A stretch of DNA of 64,000 nucleotides from CAYOOP01 sp964405685 (GCA_964405685.1 CAYOOP010000002.1:186001-250000); one strand, 5' to 3'. Counted from the stretch's first letter, positions 8,918-19,023 are shown. The notes: generated by a model not told the origin, from the letters alone. A program made the numbers and translations.

Positions 8918-10765
8918 TCACTCCTGACTAATGGTGGATAAAACAATCGCAGGTGTTAACACCTGCGGTAACACTTTCGGTTCACCTTGCGGCGGGTAGT
9001 AAACATTCATCGGCACGCCTTTGAAGCCAAAACCGGTCAGCAATTCCGTAATCGCCGGGTCCTTCTTCGTCCAATCGGCTACCATAAATACGACACCTCT
9101 ATCTTTAAACGCCTGTTGTACTTCTTCCGTGCCAATCGACGTCTGATAATTCACCTGGCACGTGATACACCATTTCGCCGTTGCATCCAAAAATACCGGC
9201 GTGCCGGCCGCGCGCAATTCAGAAAGCTTCTCCGCGCTATACGGCACGCTATTTTCGCTATACATTGCTGGCGTCTTCGCACTTAAATTGGTGAGACCCT
9301 GAGCCAATGTTGCTGCGAGTGCGAGTAATATCAAAATCATCGCCACATGGCACCAACGCGTAGGTGTCCCGAAGCGCGACTTAATCCACAGTAAAAATGC
9401 AGCGGCCACTGCGAACAATAATAGCAGCGCCATGCCCATATACCCTGCCTGCGAACCCACCACCCACGAAAGCCACACGGCGGATGCATACATCGGAAAT
9501 GCCAGGAATTGCTTGAACGTCTCCATCCACCGCCCAGGTTTGGGTAATATACGCTGGAGCGGCGGACAAAAACTAATGAGTAGGAACGGCGCTGCCAACC
9601 CAAGTCCTAGGCTTAAGAATACCAGCAGCGTCACAAGGGCCGGTTGCGTAAGAGCAAATCCAATCGCCGGCGCCATAAACGGTGCAGTGCAGGGCGTTGC
9701 AATCAACGTTGCAAGCAAGCCGGTTGCAAAGCTTCCTTTAATAGAGTGTGGATTTTCCACTTCAGCCGCCGCCGAGCCAAATAACACCGGTAAATGAAAC
9801 ACGCCGGATAAATTAAGCCCCACAACAAACAACAACAACGCAAGCACACCCACAAACCCTGCGGATTGGAATTGATACCCCCAACCGATGGCATTGCCTG
9901 CGGATTGAGCGCCAATCAGCAAACCCACAATCACAGCAAAACAGACAAGAATTCCTGCCGTATAGGCAAGCGCCTCACGTTTCGCGTGCCCCAATTCCTC
10001 GTGGTTATATTTCGTAACTGCGAGCAGTTTCAGCGACAGTACTGGAAACACGCACGGCATTAAATTCAAAATCACCCCACCCAAAAATGCAAACGCTATC
10101 GCCAGCGCAAGTGACAAATCAGATGCTGGGGGCAAATGCGACGTCTCTACCGCATCAATCGGCGGCGCGGGTATCGGCTCTAAATCAACCGTGCCGCCAG
10201 CGTCGCGCGTGAACCGCTCCAGTAAATCCACATCATTCGACGGCGTAAACGCACCCGTAGGTAAAGTCAGCGAGAGCTGCGCCGTCTGCGGAATGCAAAT
10301 ATCTTTGCACACCAGATAATCCACCTTCACGCTGAGTATGTTGGAATCTGGAAGCGCTGTCGGCACTTGCAGCGTCACCGGAAATACAACTTCTTCATCA
10401 TAACCATACGTCGTTAACTTACCTTCGGTAAACGTTTTGGTCGGCGGATATTCAATTTTTCCGGCACGAAACCCGCTCGGCAATGTCCAATCCATTGTTG
10501 TTGGAATTCCTGCATCACCTGGTTTTTCACCATAAGTATGCCAGCCCTCTTCTAACAATATATGTGCACCAAGCTTCAGTGGTTCACCGGGTGTTACGGC
10601 TGTCGATGCCGCAATTAGCCGCACGGTGGAATGCTCGAGCACCGCCGATTCCGCGGCATAAAGCGGAAAAATCGTCATTGCGAGGATGCCAAAGGCCAAC
10701 ACGGCAATCCATACTGCGGCGAGGAGGGATGGATTGCTTCGCTGTGCGCGCAATGATGATTTCAT
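8918..10765 (-). CDS. dsbD: Protein-disulfide reductase DsbD
   Basis: Moves electrons from cytoplasmic thioredoxin across the inner membrane to periplasmic thiol proteins. Domains in order: signal peptide, N-terminal immunoglobulin-like DsbDalpha with VCKDIC (about residues 130-180), an eight-helix membrane domain with LMPCVFPVLSLK and IATPCTAPFMAP holding the redox cysteines, then a C-terminal thioredoxin domain with AKWCITCQ. The ATG at 10765 starts one base after the bcp stop. Oddly, residues 3-31, the signal-peptide region, are encoded by a dispersed palindromic element (10674-10757). Length 615 residues fits the family. Confidence 0.95.
   Translation of the reverse strand: MKSSLRAQRSNPSLLAAVWIAVLAFGILAMTIFPLYAAESAVLEHSTVRLIAASTAVTPGEPLKLGAHILLEEGWHTYGEKPGDAGIPTTMDWTLPSGFRAGKIEYPPTKTFTEGKLTTYGYDEEVVFPVTLQVPTALPDSNILSVKVDYLVCKDICIPQTAQLSLTLPTGAFTPSNDVDLLERFTRDAGGTVDLEPIPAPPIDAVETSHLPPASDLSLALAIAFAFLGGVILNLMPCVFPVLSLKLLAVTKYNHEELGHAKREALAYTAGILVCFAVIVGLLIGAQSAGNAIGWGYQFQSAGFVGVLALLLFVVGLNLSGVFHLPVLFGSAAAEVENPHSIKGSFATGLLATLIATPCTAPFMAPAIGFALTQPALVTLLVFLSLGLGLAAPFLLISFCPPLQRILPKPGRWMETFKQFLAFPMYASAVWLSWVVGSQAGYMGMALLLLFAVAAAFLLWIKSRFGTPTRWCHVAMILILLALAATLAQGLTNLSAKTPAMYSENSVPYSAEKLSELRAAGTPVFLDATAKWCITCQVNYQTSIGTEEVQQAFKDRGVVFMVADWTKKDPAITELLTGFGFKGVPMNVYYPPQGEPKVLPQVLTPAIVLSTISQE
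10674..10757. repeat. Palindromic element forming the DsbD signal peptide
   Basis: Ends resemble GTCATTGCGAGG... and ...GCGCGCAATGA, with internal GGCAATCC and GGATTGCTTC. The same family sits in putA (48123-48210). Translated in the dsbD frame it gives SLRAQRSNPSLLAAVW and the hydrophobic run that follows. Confidence 0.85.
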
Positions 10766-10766
10766 T

Positions 10767-11258
10767 TTAAAGCGCCTGCACCGCTTGTAATACTTCTTCA
10801 GCATGATTATCGACTTTGACCTTGCGCCAAAGGTTTTGGATAATACCCTTGCCATCAATCAAAAACGTCGTACGCTCAATGCCCATATAGCTTTTGCCAT
10901 ACATGCTTTTTTCAACCCACACGCCGTAATCTTCGCACACCGTACCTTCAAAGTCCGAACCGAGCGGGAAGGGTAGGCAAAATTTTTCCTTAAACTTCGC
11001 GTGGCTTTTCAGTGGATCTTTCGACACTCCCAAAACCACCGCATTCGCTTTTTCAAACGCCTTCATACGATCGCGAAAATCTTTCGCTTCGATGGTGCAG
11101 CCCGGCGTATCATCCTTCGGATAGAAATAAAGCACAATGTTTTTGCCTTTGAGCCCTTCAAGTGTCAGTGTTTCCGTATCAGACACAGGAAGTGAAAACG
11201 TAGGGGCTTTGGAACCAATGTCAAGCGCAGTGGCAGATTGCTTAGCGGGAGAAGGCAT
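10767..11258 (-). CDS. bcp: Thioredoxin-dependent thiol peroxidase (BCP family)
   Basis: Reduces hydrogen peroxide and organic peroxides in the cytoplasm. The peroxidatic cysteine is in DDTPGCTIEAKDFRD (Cys54 from the start at 11258). The residue five positions on, often a resolving cysteine in BCP proteins, is lysine, so this is either a 1-Cys enzyme or uses a later cysteine (FEGTVCEDYGVW). The ATG at 11258 is favoured because a GAAGAGAG site precedes it; an upstream frame extension has none. It lies 13 bp downstream of glnE and one base before dsbD. Confidence 0.93.
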   Translation of the reverse strand: MPSPAKQSATALDIGSKAPTFSLPVSDTETLTLEGLKGKNIVLYFYPKDDTPGCTIEAKDFRDRMKAFEKANAVVLGVSKDPLKSHAKFKEKFCLPFPLGSDFEGTVCEDYGVWVEKSMYGKSYMGIERTTFLIDGKGIIQNLWRKVKVDNHAEEVLQAVQAL

Positions 11259-11271
11259 AAGGTTACTCTCT

Positions 11272-14046
11272 TCAAGGTTGGAGCACAGATATATACGCCT
11301 CGAACACCTCTTTTTCAATGGCTATTAGTTTTGCTTTCAAACTTGCAAAATCGGCCATTTCCATACCTTCAACGATCAACGCCTGCAAATTAACATTTGC
11401 CGTTTCCAAATCATCAATGTCGGTTGCGCTGAGCCGCAACCACTGGAACAAGGTGTTCATCCATCCATACCCCTCAACAATATCGTGCTGGAGCAACCCC
11501 AACCTCCGCGCCTCTCCAAGAATAGCACCAGTGTCGCGCTTAAGTAGAGAAGGATACTCACCTGCGTAACGTAGTGCGATATATTGCGCGATAAAATCCG
11601 CATCCATCAACCCGCCGCGCACATATTTTAAATCCCACATTGACTTGGCCGGAAATTCCTCCTCGGTGCGCTTTCTCATGTCTACGACATCTGCCGCAAG
11701 TGTTGCAAAATTGCGCAGCGCACGCACAACAGTTTCAATTTCTATCGCCAATTTCCGTACTAACTCCGGCGTACCCGCTACCACGCGCGCCTTGGTCAGC
11801 GCCATGTCCTCAAACGTCCACGCAAGCTCACTAAAATAATGGGTAAATGCTTTAAAACTAACCGAGAGCAGTCCTTGTTTCCCTGATGGACGTAGCCGTG
11901 TATCCACCTCATACAATGTGCCGTTCTCCGTCACCGTTGTAAGAGCACTTAGGACACGCTGACTTAAACGGTTATAATACACCCCTGCCGTAAAGCTTTT
12001 TTCGCCGGAAGAAACTGCATCAAAATCTTCAACATCATATACAAACACCGCATCAATATCAGAGCTGAAGGTCATACTTTCAGCACCAAGCCTCCCAAGG
12101 CCAAGTATAGCGAATCCACCGCCTGGTAGGGTGCCATAACTCAATTCGAATTCATCGCTTACTGTCTGGATTACCGCTTGAAGCACCACATCTGCAACTG
12201 ACGCCAGAAACTGACCACATTCGACACTGCCGCACATCTTGCTCAAAAACTGCACACCCGCCTGAAATTGTTTTTCGTTCCTAAACCGGCGGAGCACATT
12301 CATTCGCTCTTCAAAGTCATCCGCGGTCTTTAACGTAGAAGTTAGCTGACTGACTAAACTATCTTTTGTCGGCAACACGTCGTAAAATCCACCTAACAAA
12401 ACGGCCTCAATCAACTCCGGATATTTGAGGAGATGTTCTTTCAAATAAGGCGAATTGCTCATCACCCGCGCGAGCAGGCCAAGCAATTTCGGATTGCTAC
12501 TGAATAAAGAAAACAACTGTATCCCAGCGGGAAGTGCCGCTACAAAACTATCGAAATGCAAAAAGCTTTCATCAGGCTTCGGCGCTTTGGCGAACGCCTG
12601 CAAAATCGCAGGCACCAATTCTGTCAACACCTCGCGCGAACGTTTGGTACGCGTTGCCCGGCGGTTGCCGTGGTGCCAACCCATAATGATTTCCGAAACC
12701 GTCTCCGGGTTCTGATAGCCCATATCTCGCAAGGTTGCGAGCGTGCTCGGATCATGCGATACGCCCGTAAATACTAGGTTCCCATCATCCCCAGAAAGTT
12801 CTTTGCTTTTAAACGAATCTACAAACAGGCCGTGCACCTTGTTCGTATACTCATCAAGCGCCTGTTGAAACGTAGCGCTCGTTGCAAACCCCATAAACCC
12901 AGCAATCTCTGAGAGCCCTTCCGGCGTCATCGGCAGGCTGTGCGTCTGTTGATCGTCAACCATTTGCAGCCGGTGCTCAAGCGTGCGCAGAAACACATAC
13001 GCCTCTTTGAGCTGTGTCGCCTGTTCTACGTTCACCAGCTTCATCTGCACCATCACCTGCAGCGCCTCTAATGTCTCGCGTCGGCGCAACTCAACATTGC
13101 GACCACCCCAGATGAGTTGGTGGATCTGCACAAAGAATTCAATCTCACGAATACCACCTCTGCCAAGCTTGACGTTAAACCCGAACCAGTCGCTATTCTC
13201 GCCCTCGCGGTGGTCCATCTGTCGTTTAATGGAAAGAATATCCTGAATCGCCGCGAAATCGAGCGTCCGCCGCCACATGAATGGCGTGAGATATTTAAGA
13301 AACGCTGCTGAGACATCCACATCTCCCGCAATCGCCCGCGCCTTAATCATCGCCGCGCGTTCCCAGTTCTGCCCCACACTCTCGTAATACGTCATCGCCG
13401 CTGCAATTGAAACGGCGGGCGGAGTAGAGGACGGATCCGGCCGCAAGCGCAAATCAGTGCGGAACACATAACCATCAGCGGTGCGCTCCTGCATAATAAA
13501 CACCAAATCCTGCGCCAGCCGATTCATAAACGCTTGCTCACTCAAGCGCCCGCGCACACCCAGCTTGTCTTTTTCAAACAAGATAATTAAATCAATATCG
13601 CTTGAATAGTTGAGCTCATAGGCACCAAGCTTACCCATTCCAATTACCACCAGCCCGCTCCCTATTTGCGGCTGGTTGGTATTTACGAGTGTAACCTCTC
13701 CGCGTTTTTCTGCCGCACGCAGCAAGAAATCGAGCGCCGCATTCACACTTGCATCCGCAAAATGCGAAAGCGTTTCTGTGACCTCTTTTAAGGTGAATAC
13801 CTCAGTGATATCCGCAATCGCCGTAAGCAAAGCGAGTTTTGCTTTTTGCTGCCGCAACAACTCCATCAATTCCGGCTGCGCGGTTATGTTCGTCAGCGAG
13901 ACCGTAAAATCCAGATTTAGCCGCGCAAGCGTTGCCACTGCTCCTTGTGCCAAAAAATCACCTACGACCTCCGGATAACGGGTCTGTAACCGTAAGAGAT
14001 AGGGTGAATAACGTTCTAATGTTGCAAGAAGAGTTTCGTGATCCAT
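11272..14046 (-). CDS. glnE: Bifunctional glutamine synthetase adenylyltransferase/deadenylase
   Basis: Adds and removes AMP on glutamine synthetase in response to nitrogen status relayed by PII. Two nucleotidyltransferase domains are visible: the N-terminal one with YSSDIDLIILFEKD and the C-terminal one with FSSDIDAVFVYD. GRGGIREIEFFVQIHQL and KYVRGGLMDADFIAQY follow each, as in the family. The start at 14046 gives 924 residues; an upstream in-frame extension of 23 residues has no better binding site. Heads the glnE-bcp-dsbD-redoxin run and is divergent from the AsmA-like gene. Confidence 0.96.
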   Translation of the reverse strand: MDHETLLATLERYSPYLLRLQTRYPEVVGDFLAQGAVATLARLNLDFTVSLTNITAQPELMELLRQQKAKLALLTAIADITEVFTLKEVTETLSHFADASVNAALDFLLRAAEKRGEVTLVNTNQPQIGSGLVVIGMGKLGAYELNYSSDIDLIILFEKDKLGVRGRLSEQAFMNRLAQDLVFIMQERTADGYVFRTDLRLRPDPSSTPPAVSIAAAMTYYESVGQNWERAAMIKARAIAGDVDVSAAFLKYLTPFMWRRTLDFAAIQDILSIKRQMDHREGENSDWFGFNVKLGRGGIREIEFFVQIHQLIWGGRNVELRRRETLEALQVMVQMKLVNVEQATQLKEAYVFLRTLEHRLQMVDDQQTHSLPMTPEGLSEIAGFMGFATSATFQQALDEYTNKVHGLFVDSFKSKELSGDDGNLVFTGVSHDPSTLATLRDMGYQNPETVSEIIMGWHHGNRRATRTKRSREVLTELVPAILQAFAKAPKPDESFLHFDSFVAALPAGIQLFSLFSSNPKLLGLLARVMSNSPYLKEHLLKYPELIEAVLLGGFYDVLPTKDSLVSQLTSTLKTADDFEERMNVLRRFRNEKQFQAGVQFLSKMCGSVECGQFLASVADVVLQAVIQTVSDEFELSYGTLPGGGFAILGLGRLGAESMTFSSDIDAVFVYDVEDFDAVSSGEKSFTAGVYYNRLSQRVLSALTTVTENGTLYEVDTRLRPSGKQGLLSVSFKAFTHYFSELAWTFEDMALTKARVVAGTPELVRKLAIEIETVVRALRNFATLAADVVDMRKRTEEEFPAKSMWDLKYVRGGLMDADFIAQYIALRYAGEYPSLLKRDTGAILGEARRLGLLQHDIVEGYGWMNTLFQWLRLSATDIDDLETANVNLQALIVEGMEMADFASLKAKLIAIEKEVFEAYISVLQP

Positions 14047-14120
14047 TCGGTTGATTATGCTTGGAGATTTTATGAACTTCAGGCTATCCTTAACACTCAC
14101 TGAGTGAGCACGCAAATACC

Positions 14121-17100
14121 GTGAAACGGAAATTACTACACTGGACGCTCGGAATCACCATCAGCCTAGGGCTAATGGTGCTGATCGCCTTTAATCTACT
14201 GATTGTGTGGGTAGCAACCGGCCCGCGCTCGCTCAAAACATCGCTACCCTATATCGAAAAACAAATTGCCAGCACCCAAAATCACTTCAATGTCACAGTG
14301 GGGGACGGCGTGTTGCTATGGGATGGCTGGCAACATCCATTCGACATTCGCCTGAAAGACGTGCGCATCGCAACCCGCGAGGGTGTATCGTTTGCAACCT
14401 TCCCAGAACTTTCAGTAGGCGCAGATATCATCGCGCTCCTCACCGGTCGGTTCATGCCCAATTCGGTCCGAATTGCTAACCCCTCCATGGTCCTAGAACG
14501 CCAAGTAGATGGCTCACTCACCTTCGGTTTCGGCCAGGAATATAAAGCCCAAATCTCAACGCCTGAGCATCCTTTCACCTCACCCGATAACACCATTGTT
14601 GAATACGGCCTCAAAAAATCGCTTTCATTCCTAGATCTAGTCGAAATCTCGGATGCGATCGTAGTAATGACAGACCTTGCCTCGGGTAAAACCTATACTG
14701 TTCATAATGCTGATATCCGGGCTAGCCGTGATTTTTATAAAATCACCGCCTCCATCCGCGCCAATCTTTCTACAGAAGAAAATGTCACCAGCACACTCTA
14801 CGCACAAGGTTCGCTACCGCTTAAATCACTCGCCGCCACCATCAAAGCGCAAGCAACGAACGTAGATCCTTCGCTACTCACCTTCATATCCCCCATCTTC
14901 GCCGCCGCCGAAGGCCTTAAAGTCCCAGTTTCAGGAACAGTGGAAGCCAAGCTCACAGCCAAAGGCAAGCTAGATGGCGGCAGTGCACAAGTCACCCTTG
15001 GCAAAGGTGCCATCACCACCAAGCTATTTGATACACCCATGGTGGTCGACTCCGGCAATGCCGAACTTGTCCTCATCAAAAACACGTTAGAAATTCATAC
15101 CGCAGAAATCATGTCCAAAGGCCGCCGTTTCGCCGCCAAGGGCAAAATCTGGAACACGGATGTCGGCACCGGCGTAGAACTCATCGCTGAAGGCATCGAC
15201 GTACCGGTGGATGATGTCCACGAACTCTGGCCCGTCTCACTGGCACCCATGACGCGTGAATGGGCTGTAGCCAATATCACCCATGGCAACCTTCCACGCC
15301 TTAAACTCATTACCAAGATTCAACCGGGCGATATTGCCAAACCTTTCCTGCCCGCACACGCCATTGATTCTTATATGGCCATCGAAAATGCCGAAATTCA
15401 CTACAAACCTGGCCACCCCAAAGTCACCAACATGAAAGGTATCATCCGCATCAACGCCAAATCACTGACGGTAGATATAGCCTCTGCACATACGCTGGAA
15501 AGCACCGCACTCACCGCCGGCAAAGTCACTATCGATGATCTCACCATCGACAATCCGCACATCGATGTAAATTTCAACATCAACAGCCCCGGAGCCGATG
15601 TCGCACGCTATCTTGCCCTGCCGGATATGAACTTTGCGACCTCCCTCAACGTCACCTCCGAAAGCTTGAAAGGTAACTTCACCGGCAAAGTCAGCGTGGG
15701 GTTCGACTACTTTGCCCCACGCGATGCGAAAGGCAACATCATCGAAGATGAAATCGCAAAAGTGGCCATCGACGCTAATCTCGCGGACGTCGCCGCGGCC
15801 AACTTCATGAAGCGCTTTGACCTAAGCCATACGGGCGGCAACCTCACTATCACCAATGACAAAGTCACCTTTAAAGGCACCACCCAACCCTTCACCTCTC
15901 CCGATGTGAGTGCTGATTTGCAATACGCTTTCGGTGGTGCCATGACGCTACAAGTGAATGGCGCGTTGGATGATAACACACTGGTCAGACTCGGCTACGC
16001 TGCAAAAGATCAAGTAAAAGGCAACGTCGGGATTAACGCCACCATCACCGAAAATAAAAAGGAAACCAAAACAGAAGCCACACTCAACTTCACCAATGCC
16101 GCACTTAATGTAGCGGACCTCAATTGGAGCAAACCCGTCGGCGTCCCCGCAACACTCAACATCACCACACTAGAAGGTGAGGGCGATGTCGTGCAATTGC
16201 CCAATTTTGATTTCTCGATGAAAGACGTCAGCGTCAAAGGCAGTGCCGCGTTTAATGCATCCACCAAATCTCTCGTTTCTCTCACCGCAGATACATTTAA
16301 AATCGGCCGCAACGATCTAAAACTCAATTACCAACCCATCCCCGGTGGCTCGCGCATATCAGCCAGCGGCACCTCCGCCGATCTTAAAAACTACCTGGAA
16401 GCCGAAGGCGAGGGAACATCGCTCAAAAACTTCCCCGCGCTCGATTTAAACCTCAACATCGCCACTGTTTATTTAGCCCACGACGTCGTTGCCACCAACT
16501 TTAAAGGCACCGCGCTTTGTGATACCACGCGCTGTACAAGCGCCAACATCACCGGCACCACCGACGGTGAAAAACCCTTTGCCATCCGCATCGATAAAGC
16601 CAACGGCAAACGCATCTTCAGCGCTAAAAGTGAAGATAGCGGAACGTTCCTTAAAAGCCTGGATATCTACACCCACATGATCGGCGGCACGCTGCAACTG
16701 GAAGGCACCTACGCCGACGGCCAACCCGGCAATCCACTCTCCGGCAATCTCAAGATCAACACCTACCGCATCAAAAACGCCGGTGCCCTCGCGAAAGTAC
16801 TCACCCTTGCATCCTTCACCGGCATTTTAGACACACTACAAGGCAATGAAGGCATAGGCTTCGATCGCATGCGCGGCAAATACACCCTGAGCAATGATGT
16901 CATTACCCTAGAAAACTTCAGAAGCATCGGCGATTCCCTGGGCATAATGCTGGATGGCACCATCGCCATCAAAGCCCGCACCATGGACTTGAAAGGCACC
17001 GTCGTCCCCGCCTACACGTTCAACAGCGCCCTAAAAAACGTCCCCATCGTCGGCGATATTTTAACAGGCGGGGAGGGTATCATCGCCGCCGTCTTCACCA

Positions 17101-17186
17101 TGCGCGGTCCCACTAAGGACCCCGATGTTAACGTCAACCCGTTGTCGGTGTTAACTCCTGGTTTTCTCCGAGGGATTTTTGAGTAA
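14121..17186 (+). CDS. AsmA-like / DUF3971 family envelope protein
   Basis: A 1021-residue protein with one N-terminal membrane anchor (about residues 8-32) and a very long periplasmic beta-rich region. Repeated 'GxxSVKGSAAF'-like strands and a C-terminal AsmA-type segment are visible (FDRMRGKYTLSNDVITLENF, then GTVVPAYTFNSALKNVPIVG). Such YhdP/AsmA-like proteins are thought to bridge the periplasm and move phospholipids to the outer membrane. The role here is inferred from family resemblance. The start is GTG at 14121. It converges on the next gene, with a perfect hairpin between them. Confidence 0.85.
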   Translation: MKRKLLHWTLGITISLGLMVLIAFNLLIVWVATGPRSLKTSLPYIEKQIASTQNHFNVTVGDGVLLWDGWQHPFDIRLKDVRIATREGVSFATFPELSVGADIIALLTGRFMPNSVRIANPSMVLERQVDGSLTFGFGQEYKAQISTPEHPFTSPDNTIVEYGLKKSLSFLDLVEISDAIVVMTDLASGKTYTVHNADIRASRDFYKITASIRANLSTEENVTSTLYAQGSLPLKSLAATIKAQATNVDPSLLTFISPIFAAAEGLKVPVSGTVEAKLTAKGKLDGGSAQVTLGKGAITTKLFDTPMVVDSGNAELVLIKNTLEIHTAEIMSKGRRFAAKGKIWNTDVGTGVELIAEGIDVPVDDVHELWPVSLAPMTREWAVANITHGNLPRLKLITKIQPGDIAKPFLPAHAIDSYMAIENAEIHYKPGHPKVTNMKGIIRINAKSLTVDIASAHTLESTALTAGKVTIDDLTIDNPHIDVNFNINSPGADVARYLALPDMNFATSLNVTSESLKGNFTGKVSVGFDYFAPRDAKGNIIEDEIAKVAIDANLADVAAANFMKRFDLSHTGGNLTITNDKVTFKGTTQPFTSPDVSADLQYAFGGAMTLQVNGALDDNTLVRLGYAAKDQVKGNVGINATITENKKETKTEATLNFTNAALNVADLNWSKPVGVPATLNITTLEGEGDVVQLPNFDFSMKDVSVKGSAAFNASTKSLVSLTADTFKIGRNDLKLNYQPIPGGSRISASGTSADLKNYLEAEGEGTSLKNFPALDLNLNIATVYLAHDVVATNFKGTALCDTTRCTSANITGTTDGEKPFAIRIDKANGKRIFSAKSEDSGTFLKSLDIYTHMIGGTLQLEGTYADGQPGNPLSGNLKINTYRIKNAGALAKVLTLASFTGILDTLQGNEGIGFDRMRGKYTLSNDVITLENFRSIGDSLGIMLDGTIAIKARTMDLKGTVVPAYTFNSALKNVPIVGDILTGGEGIIAAVFTMRGPTKDPDVNVNPLSVLTPGFLRGIFE

Positions 17187-17209
17187 TATACCCTATACTG
17201 GGTATATTA
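17184..17209. terminator. Perfect 10-bp hairpin between convergent genes
   Basis: TAATATACCC (17184-17193), loop TATACT, GGGTATATTA (17200-17209). The stem starts at the stop codon of the AsmA-like gene and ends 2 bp before the stop of the opposing gene. It has no clear U tract, so its role as a bidirectional terminator is inferred from position. Confidence 0.5.
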
Positions 17210-17211
17210 TG

Positions 17212-18672
17212 TTATGGCGCTAGTTGCGGTTCAAACCTCGCATGGGTATGCAAGGGTGATGTAGTTTTTTCAACCCACGAAATGTGAGGTTTATCGGCTG
17301 TAGGCTGTAGCGGTACTATGGTTTTCGCAATCAATGGCTGATCTTTTGAAAGGGAGTGATTCCTATCATCCTGCACCATCCAAGGGTTGGTATTCATCGC
17401 GTGCACTTGCTGTGTCAGTATTCTTGCCACCTCATCATTTTTCATTGCAAGGTGTTTGGCATCGCCTAGAAATTGCGTGGTTGCTTTAATCAAATCGTGT
17501 TGCGCATGCGCAGGTTGGCGGGCAATGAAATCGGCAGCAATGGCAAGGGCTGTGGTGTCAACGCTGGTGTCGCTTACCACACCCTCACCGTGCCCCTTGG
17601 ACGAGATGGCAAGCAAGCCCTCAGACGTCAACGCCATGGCCACAAAAAGCGCGCGGCCGGGCACAGAAGCAAGCCTATCGAGATCATTGACGCGTTTGGC
17701 TTCCTTATATGCTTTCCATGTGCTGCCTGCATGGCACAAGGTGGCAATGGAGTAGCCCCCGCCTGCAATCGCAAGGGGATGTTGCTGAATTTTTTGCCAT
17801 AGCCAACTTAAGCCTTTTTGGGGCGGTTCGTCCGGATCCGGCTTTTTCTCTTTAACCAGCGTTGCAAATATTCCCGATACAGCAGTAATGGTTCCAAGCC
17901 CAAAATCCATCCATCCCTCATGGCGCATTTCGCGTATGGCTTTGGCATCCATCCCTATTTTCGGAAGGGCGCTAATTTTTCCTTTATAGGCAGATGCAGC
18001 CACAAACATGCCTGCCAACGCGGTGACAGAATTAAACAGTTCAGAAGGGTATTTCTTGCCGAATTCATGCGCCATCTGCAGCCATGTTTTATCTTTTTCT
18101 TCCACGACATGATGAAGCGCACTTTCTTTGGGGGCAGGAGCGCCTTGTTTGCACAAAAAACGTTCCAGATTTTTTGAAAGCTCACGGACTTGTAAATCGG
18201 ACTGATCATTGCGGCCATACCCTACCAGTGCAAGTGTGCCCAAGAAATAGCAGAACGCCCCTGTCATGCCTAATGCATCGGCTTCTTTGTAGTTATATTT
18301 CATGAATCCATAATCGCCCAAGAGGTAGGTGATGCCGCTTAGTTGTAGTGTTCTTTTGCGAAACCAATCCAGCCATGTCAGATTGTCAGGTTTTTCATGA
18401 ACGATTTCCGGTTCGCCCGCAAGATAAGGTTTTAAAGTCTGTAGCAGGTTATGTTCCTTGCCGAAATTGCGCACCTCAAGCATGGGTTTGCCTTCGAATA
18501 GAAATGCCGTACAAGTGTTGTTTTTTTCGCGCATGGCCTGCATAGCTTCGAACGCATTTTTGCTGTCAAATTCTTTGCCAGCATGCAGATAAGCGCGCAC
18601 GGAACCACTTTCAGCTTTCCTGAACGTGACGCTGTCAATCGGCGATGGTGAAGCGTAGCGGTAAATGGTCAA
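17212..18672 (-). CDS. Hypothetical multi-pass membrane protein, 486 residues
   Basis: Not recognised. A soluble N-terminal region of about 115 residues is followed by several hydrophobic stretches (for example MTGAFCYFLGTLALVGYG, SVTALAGMFVAASAY, FGLGTITAVSGIFATLV and ALFVAMALTSEGLLAI), suggesting four to six membrane segments. The last 120 residues are polar and probably extra-membrane. The start is a TTG at 18672 preceded by AAGG; a TATTAT-like -10 lies upstream. Stands alone, convergent with the AsmA-like gene and divergent from tRNA-Ala. Confidence 0.8.
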   Translation of the reverse strand: MTIYRYASPSPIDSVTFRKAESGSVRAYLHAGKEFDSKNAFEAMQAMREKNNTCTAFLFEGKPMLEVRNFGKEHNLLQTLKPYLAGEPEIVHEKPDNLTWLDWFRKRTLQLSGITYLLGDYGFMKYNYKEADALGMTGAFCYFLGTLALVGYGRNDQSDLQVRELSKNLERFLCKQGAPAPKESALHHVVEEKDKTWLQMAHEFGKKYPSELFNSVTALAGMFVAASAYKGKISALPKIGMDAKAIREMRHEGWMDFGLGTITAVSGIFATLVKEKKPDPDEPPQKGLSWLWQKIQQHPLAIAGGGYSIATLCHAGSTWKAYKEAKRVNDLDRLASVPGRALFVAMALTSEGLLAISSKGHGEGVVSDTSVDTTALAIAADFIARQPAHAQHDLIKATTQFLGDAKHLAMKNDEVARILTQQVHAMNTNPWMVQDDRNHSLSKDQPLIAKTIVPLQPTADKPHISWVEKTTSPLHTHARFEPQLAP

Positions 18673-18778
18673 AACGAGGCCTTGAGGTGGAAGGTTAAAG
18701 AGTTGTCCAGCCTATATAATAGCAGGAAAATATGACGGTTTGATGTCATTTTAGAGGAAAAACTGCCGAATCAACCTA

Positions 18779-18806
18779 TTGACAGAGCTAAAATCTTGAT
18801 TACAAC
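18779..18806 (+). promoter_or_regulatory. Promoter of tRNA-Ala
   Basis: A consensus -35 TTGACA (18779-18784) and a -10 TACAAC (18801-18806) are separated by 16 bp, 20 bp ahead of the mature tRNA end. Confidence 0.6.
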
Positions 18807-18825
18807 AGCCCTCCACCCAAAAAAC

Positions 18826-18901
18826 GGGGCATTAGCTCAGCTGGTAGAGCGCTTCCATGGCATGGAAGAGGTCAGCGGTTCGACTCCGCTATGCTCCACC
18901 A
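18826..18901 (+). tRNA. tRNA-Ala(GGC)
   Basis: A 76-nt cloverleaf. The acceptor stem GGGGCAT/ATGCTCC has one G-U pair, and the D arm is TTAGCTCAGCTGGTAGAGC. The anticodon stem CTTCC/GGAAG closes the loop ATGGCAT with anticodon GGC. The T arm contains GGTTCGACTCC. CCA is encoded. A terminator follows 7 bp later. Confidence 0.96.
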
Positions 18902-18908
18902 TTAAAAC

Positions 18909-18931
18909 AGCCGCTTTTGCGCGGCTTTTTT
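18909..18931 (+). terminator. Rho-independent terminator of tRNA-Ala
   Basis: AGCCGC / GCGGCT stem with a TTTTGC loop followed by a run of T, directly after the encoded CCA. Confidence 0.85.
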
Positions 18932-18994
18932 AATGGTGAGTATTTCACGAGAACCGCAGGTTCAACACAGGTTTGTAGTCAACTGATACCATTT

Positions 18995-19023
18995 CACCAT
19001 CGATTAAGTAACAATCGATGGTG
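18995..19023. repeat. Perfect 11-bp inverted repeat
   Basis: CACCATCGATT, loop AAGTAAC, AATCGATGGTG. It lies between the tRNA-Ala terminator and the small outer-membrane protein gene. No T run follows, so it could be an operator or an mRNA hairpin in the leader of the downstream gene. Confidence 0.55.
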
